Origin: Gammaproteobacteria bacterium | GTDB taxonomy: Bacteria; Pseudomonadota; Gammaproteobacteria; QOAV01 | NCBI GenBank assembly: GCA_027067235.1 | Contig: JALXFQ010000080.1 | Span: 1 to 7,850 of the forward strand | Length of the DNA: 7,850 bases | Reading direction: 5' to 3' | Notes under the pieces: generated by a model | Told to the model about the DNA's origin: nothing | What the model saw: only the letters and a program-made list of their open reading frames with translations | The model's database searches: none | Translations under genes and position numbers: made by a program | Shown: positions 5,176-7,850 of the stretch, one piece after another | Numbering within the stretch: the stretch's first letter is position 1 | Layout of the letters: each line of letters begins with the position of its first letter

Positions 5176-7476
5176 ATGAGTAACAAGATTTCAGTCTTTT
5201 TCGCGTTTTTCGGGGTCATCATGGTGTTGACGGGGGCTGCGGCGCGCGCGGCTGACCCTGCCCCCGATGTCTGGCTGACCAGCATGACACAACAGGTCGG
5301 GCAGATAGAAAAGAAACTGGGCCTGGTGGCGCTGAGCCAGGACGATGTGGACAGGGATGTCAAGCTGCTCACCCAGATCCAGAACCGCGCGCAAAAATGT
5401 GTGGACGGCGGCAAGGGCGACATGACTGAGGCCCGGCGCAATCTGGAAGCGCTGGGCGAGCCGGTGGCGGGGGAGCCGGCCGATGTCACGCGCAAGCGGG
5501 AAGAGCTGAAAAAACAGGTCACGGACCTGAAGAACCGCATCAACGCCTGTCAATTGCTGCTGATACAGAGCAGCGAACTGGCGCAAAAGCTGAAACAGCG
5601 CCTGTCGCGCGAGGTGAAAACCCGACTGTTTGACCGTGGCCCGAACCTGATAGCGGTGATCGAAGGCTTTGCCACGCATCCGGCAGACAGGCCCTGGTGG
5701 GATGTCCGGCGCTTCCGGGCCGACGAGGAATCCGCCGGCGTGGCGCTATCGGATCTGCGCGGTGTCTGGCTGCTGGCGCTGGTAGCCCTGCTGGCCGGAT
5801 TCATCTGGCAGCGGGTGCTATTGCGCAGACTGCCGGCGCGGGAAGGCGCGCCCGGCGTGTACGACGGTTTTCTGCTCGCCCTGCGCGCCTGCTTCGCGCG
5901 ATTCCTGCCGTTACTGGCGCCGCTGACGGCAGTGTCGCTGGCGCTGATTCTGCTGTCGGGTGGTTACAACGGCAGCGTCCTTACCCGGTTTTTTGTATCC
6001 GCTTCGGTAGCGCTGGCTGTTTATGTGCTGATTCGCGCCCTGCTGTCGCCGTGCGCGCCCGCCGCGCCCTATCTGACGGATTCGCCGCATGTGTCGCGAC
6101 GGCTGTCGCGCAGTCTGTCACTGGCGCTGTTGCTGGTCTGGCTCAGCTACCTGTTGCTGGCCACGCCGGTCAAGGGGCTGGTGGATACAGAGTTGCTGCA
6201 ATTGCTGCGCGCCGGCATGCTCACGGCCCTGGTGCTGCTGATCAGCCGGGTGATGTGGAATATCCGGAATTTTTCCTGGTCCATGCTGCCGGGCTGGCTG
6301 CGTCTGGTCATCGTGCTGGCGTTGTTGCTGGCTTTGCTGGCTGAATATCTGGGCTATCGCAATTTTTCCATCTACCTGGTCGTCGGCACGGTTGGCAGCC
6401 TGCTGAGTCTGGCGCTGGCGGTGATCGCCGGGCGCTTCGCCTCCGACCTGTTTGACCAGATCGACAGCGGCAACCAGCTCTGGCAAATACGCCTGCGCAA
6501 GACCCTGCGGGTCAAGGCGGGTGAAAGCGTGCCGGGTCTGATGTGGATGCGGCTGCTGGCGGTGCTGACCATCTGGGGCGCTTTTGCTTTCGCGGTTCTG
6601 CGTTCCTGGGGTCTGTCGCGGCAAAGCGAGCTGGTGCTGTTCGAGGCGCTCAGCCAGGGTTTTGACGTGGGTTCGTTTCATGTGGTGCCGAGCCGTATCC
6701 TGCTTGCCATACTGATTTTTTCACTGCTACTGAGCCTGTCGCGGCTGATCAAGAAAAAGCTGGCCCGGCCCTGGGTACAGCATGCCCATCTGGACCGCGG
6801 CGCGCAGGATGCGGCTGTGACTATTTTCGGCTATGTCGGCTTTGTGCTGGCGATGCTGATTTCACTGTCCGTGGCCGGCATCGAGTTCAGGAATCTCGCC
6901 GTAATCGCCGGCGCCCTGTCGGTGGGCATCGGTTTCGGCCTGCAGAATATCGTCAACAATTTCGTTTCCGGGCTGATTCTGCTGTTCGAGCGGCCCATTC
7001 GCGCCGGCGACTGGATCGAGGTGGGTGGCACCGAAGGCTATGTCAGAAGCATCAACATACGCTCCACCGAAATCCAGACTTTTGACCGTGCCGAGGTTAT
7101 CGTGCCGAATTCCGAGCTGATATCCGGTCAGGTAACCAACTGGATGTTGCATGATCCGGTGGGACGGGCGCGCATACCCATCGGCGTGGCTTACGGTTCG
7201 GATACGGAAAAGGTGCGCGATCTGCTGCTGAAACTGGTCGGCGAGCAGCCCGGGGTTATCACCGACAGTCATTTCATAGCGCCGCCCAAGGTATTGTTCC
7301 GGGAATTCGGCGACAGCGCCCTGAACTTTGAATTGCGTTTTTTCGTGCGCGACATCGCCCGCCGCCTGAGCATCGTCAGCGAAATCAATTTTGCCATCGA
7401 CAAGGCCTTCCGCGAGGCTGGCATCGAAATACCGTTCCCGCAACGGGACGTGCATATCCGCAAGGACCAGCCATGA
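5176..7476 (+). CDS. Large MscS-family mechanosensitive channel with periplasmic DUF3772-like domain
   Basis: 766 aa, far longer than E. coli MscS (286) and shorter than MscK/MscM (about 1,100). Such channels open under membrane tension and release solutes on osmotic downshock. Residues 1-25 are a signal peptide (cleavage after AAARA). Residues 26-195 form a charged, helical, coiled-coil-rich periplasmic domain resembling DUF3772 (EALGEPVAGE followed by long helices), with cysteines C75 and C125. About 11 hydrophobic segments follow, near 197-213, 243-261, 269-288, 314-330, 345-358, 374-391, 396-419, 457-475, 503-521, 548-568 and 573-603. The last is the pore-lining helix: GALSVGIGFGLQNIVNNF, then FERPIRAGDWIEVGG (604-618), matching MscS TM3 and the start of the cytoplasmic beta domain. 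VIVPNSELISGQVTNW (641-656) and the C-terminal alpha/beta part to 766 complete the vestibule. No strong ribosome binding site precedes the ATG. The stop overlaps the GST start as ATGA. Confidence 0.93.
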   Translation: MSNKISVFFAFFGVIMVLTGAAARAADPAPDVWLTSMTQQVGQIEKKLGLVALSQDDVDRDVKLLTQIQNRAQKCVDGGKGDMTEARRNLEALGEPVAGEPADVTRKREELKKQVTDLKNRINACQLLLIQSSELAQKLKQRLSREVKTRLFDRGPNLIAVIEGFATHPADRPWWDVRRFRADEESAGVALSDLRGVWLLALVALLAGFIWQRVLLRRLPAREGAPGVYDGFLLALRACFARFLPLLAPLTAVSLALILLSGGYNGSVLTRFFVSASVALAVYVLIRALLSPCAPAAPYLTDSPHVSRRLSRSLSLALLLVWLSYLLLATPVKGLVDTELLQLLRAGMLTALVLLISRVMWNIRNFSWSMLPGWLRLVIVLALLLALLAEYLGYRNFSIYLVVGTVGSLLSLALAVIAGRFASDLFDQIDSGNQLWQIRLRKTLRVKAGESVPGLMWMRLLAVLTIWGAFAFAVLRSWGLSRQSELVLFEALSQGFDVGSFHVVPSRILLAILIFSLLLSLSRLIKKKLARPWVQHAHLDRGAQDAAVTIFGYVGFVLAMLISLSVAGIEFRNLAVIAGALSVGIGFGLQNIVNNFVSGLILLFERPIRAGDWIEVGGTEGYVRSINIRSTEIQTFDRAEVIVPNSELISGQVTNWMLHDPVGRARIPIGVAYGSDTEKVRDLLLKLVGEQPGVITDSHFIAPPKVLFREFGDSALNFELRFFVRDIARRLSIVSEINFAIDKAFREAGIEIPFPQRDVHIRKDQP

Positions 7477-7850
7477 CCGGACTGACGCTGATTATCGGCA
7501 ACAAGAACTATTCCTCGTGGTCGTTGCGGCCATGGGTGTTCATGCGCCACAGCGGCATCGAATTCAGTGAGCGGCGGCTGGCCCTGTTTACCGACGCCGC
7601 TGCGCGGGAGCTGGCGCAATACAACTCCGATGGCAAGGTGCCGCTGTTGCTGGACGGTGATCTCGAGGTCTGGGATACGCTGGCCATACTGGAGTACGTT
7701 TCGGAGCAGTATCTGCACGGCAAGGGCTGGCCGCAAGACCGCAGCGCCCGCGCCGTGGCGCGCTCCATCAGCGCCGAAATGCATTCCAGCTTTCCCAGTG
7801 TACGCAGTGAAATGCCCATGAACTGCCGCAAGTCGTTCGACAACTTCGTG
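7473..7850 (+). CDS. Glutathione S-transferase family protein, 5' part (3' end outside window)
   Basis: The frame is open from the ATG at 7473 to the right edge, 126 codons without a stop. The start overlaps the channel gene's TGA as ATGA, so translation is probably coupled. Residues 1-82 form a thioredoxin-fold GST N-domain: LTLIIGNKNYSSWSLRPW at 4-21, with the Ser-rich active-site region S14/S15/S17; GKVPLLLDGD at 54-63, with cis-Pro P57 that contacts the glutathione backbone; and VWDTLAILEY at 66-75, with D68-T69 in the glutathione gamma-glutamyl site (Ser is more usual than T69). The helical C-domain begins around WPQDRSARAVARSISAEMHS (86-105) and SEMPMNCR (112-119), a pattern of bacterial GSTs of the YSSWSLRPW group. 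Substrate unknown; the family includes conjugating and thiol-reducing enzymes. It sits downstream of a channel gene and near the msr genes, which hints at stress defence but does not prove it. Confidence 0.92.
   Translation, partial: MTGLTLIIGNKNYSSWSLRPWVFMRHSGIEFSERRLALFTDAAARELAQYNSDGKVPLLLDGDLEVWDTLAILEYVSEQYLHGKGWPQDRSARAVARSISAEMHSSFPSVRSEMPMNCRKSFDNFV

Noticed and set aside
5037..5543. 169-codon N-terminal extension of the msrB frame
   Set aside because: It runs antisense to the signal peptide and periplasmic part of the channel gene, is Ser/Thr/Arg-rich without family features, and MsrB has a good ribosome binding site and normal length from 5036.
5697..6344. 215-codon + strand frame inside the channel gene
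   Set aside because: Ala/Gly/Arg-rich out-of-frame shadow of the channel's membrane region, with no motif.

Overview
The window looks like ordinary chromosomal sequence of a GC-rich proteobacterium, most likely gamma- or betaproteobacterial. The evidence is the tight gene packing, the E. coli-like protein families (5-FCL, PpiB-type cyclophilin, Pgi, MsrA/MsrB, MscS family, GST), the ATGA stop/start overlaps and the Shine-Dalgarno sites. I cannot name a genus from the sequence alone. I see no tRNA, rRNA, insertion sequence, CRISPR array, prophage gene or obvious foreign DNA.

Left part (1-2067, all +): the 3' end of 5-formyltetrahydrofolate cyclo-ligase (ygfA/fau) with a likely intrinsic terminator; a spacer of about 200 bp holding a perfect 17-bp dyad; a small exported protein of unknown function; an EVE-domain (PUA-like) protein; and a signal-peptide-bearing cyclophilin 3 nt after the EVE gene. 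A link between ygfA and 6S RNA/zapA is known in E. coli, so 6S RNA may lie just outside the left edge.

Middle (2120-3981, +): a full-length glucose-6-phosphate isomerase gene (pgi) with all catalytic residues. It overlaps by ATGA a 75-aa gene that looks like a single transthyretin/carboxypeptidase-regulatory-like beta-sandwich domain of unknown role.

Right part: msrB then msrA on the - strand (5036 down to 4034) form a methionine-sulfoxide repair pair, with MsrB of the zinc-free type. They run convergent to the pgi pair and divergent from a large MscS-family mechanosensitive channel (5176-7476, +). The channel has a signal peptide, a coiled-coil periplasmic domain of DUF3772 type and about 11 membrane segments. 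It overlaps by ATGA a glutathione S-transferase gene that runs off the right edge. The 139-bp divergent spacer carries two overlapping dyads that could be an operator. Joint control of methionine repair, the channel and the GST would make sense as an envelope/oxidative stress response, but that is inference.

I did not find a convincing new multi-gene system. The points most worth a second look are the pgi-coupled 75-aa protein, the divergent dyads, a possible leaderless start of the EVE gene, the exported PpiB-like cyclophilin, and the uncharacterised 139-aa exported protein.
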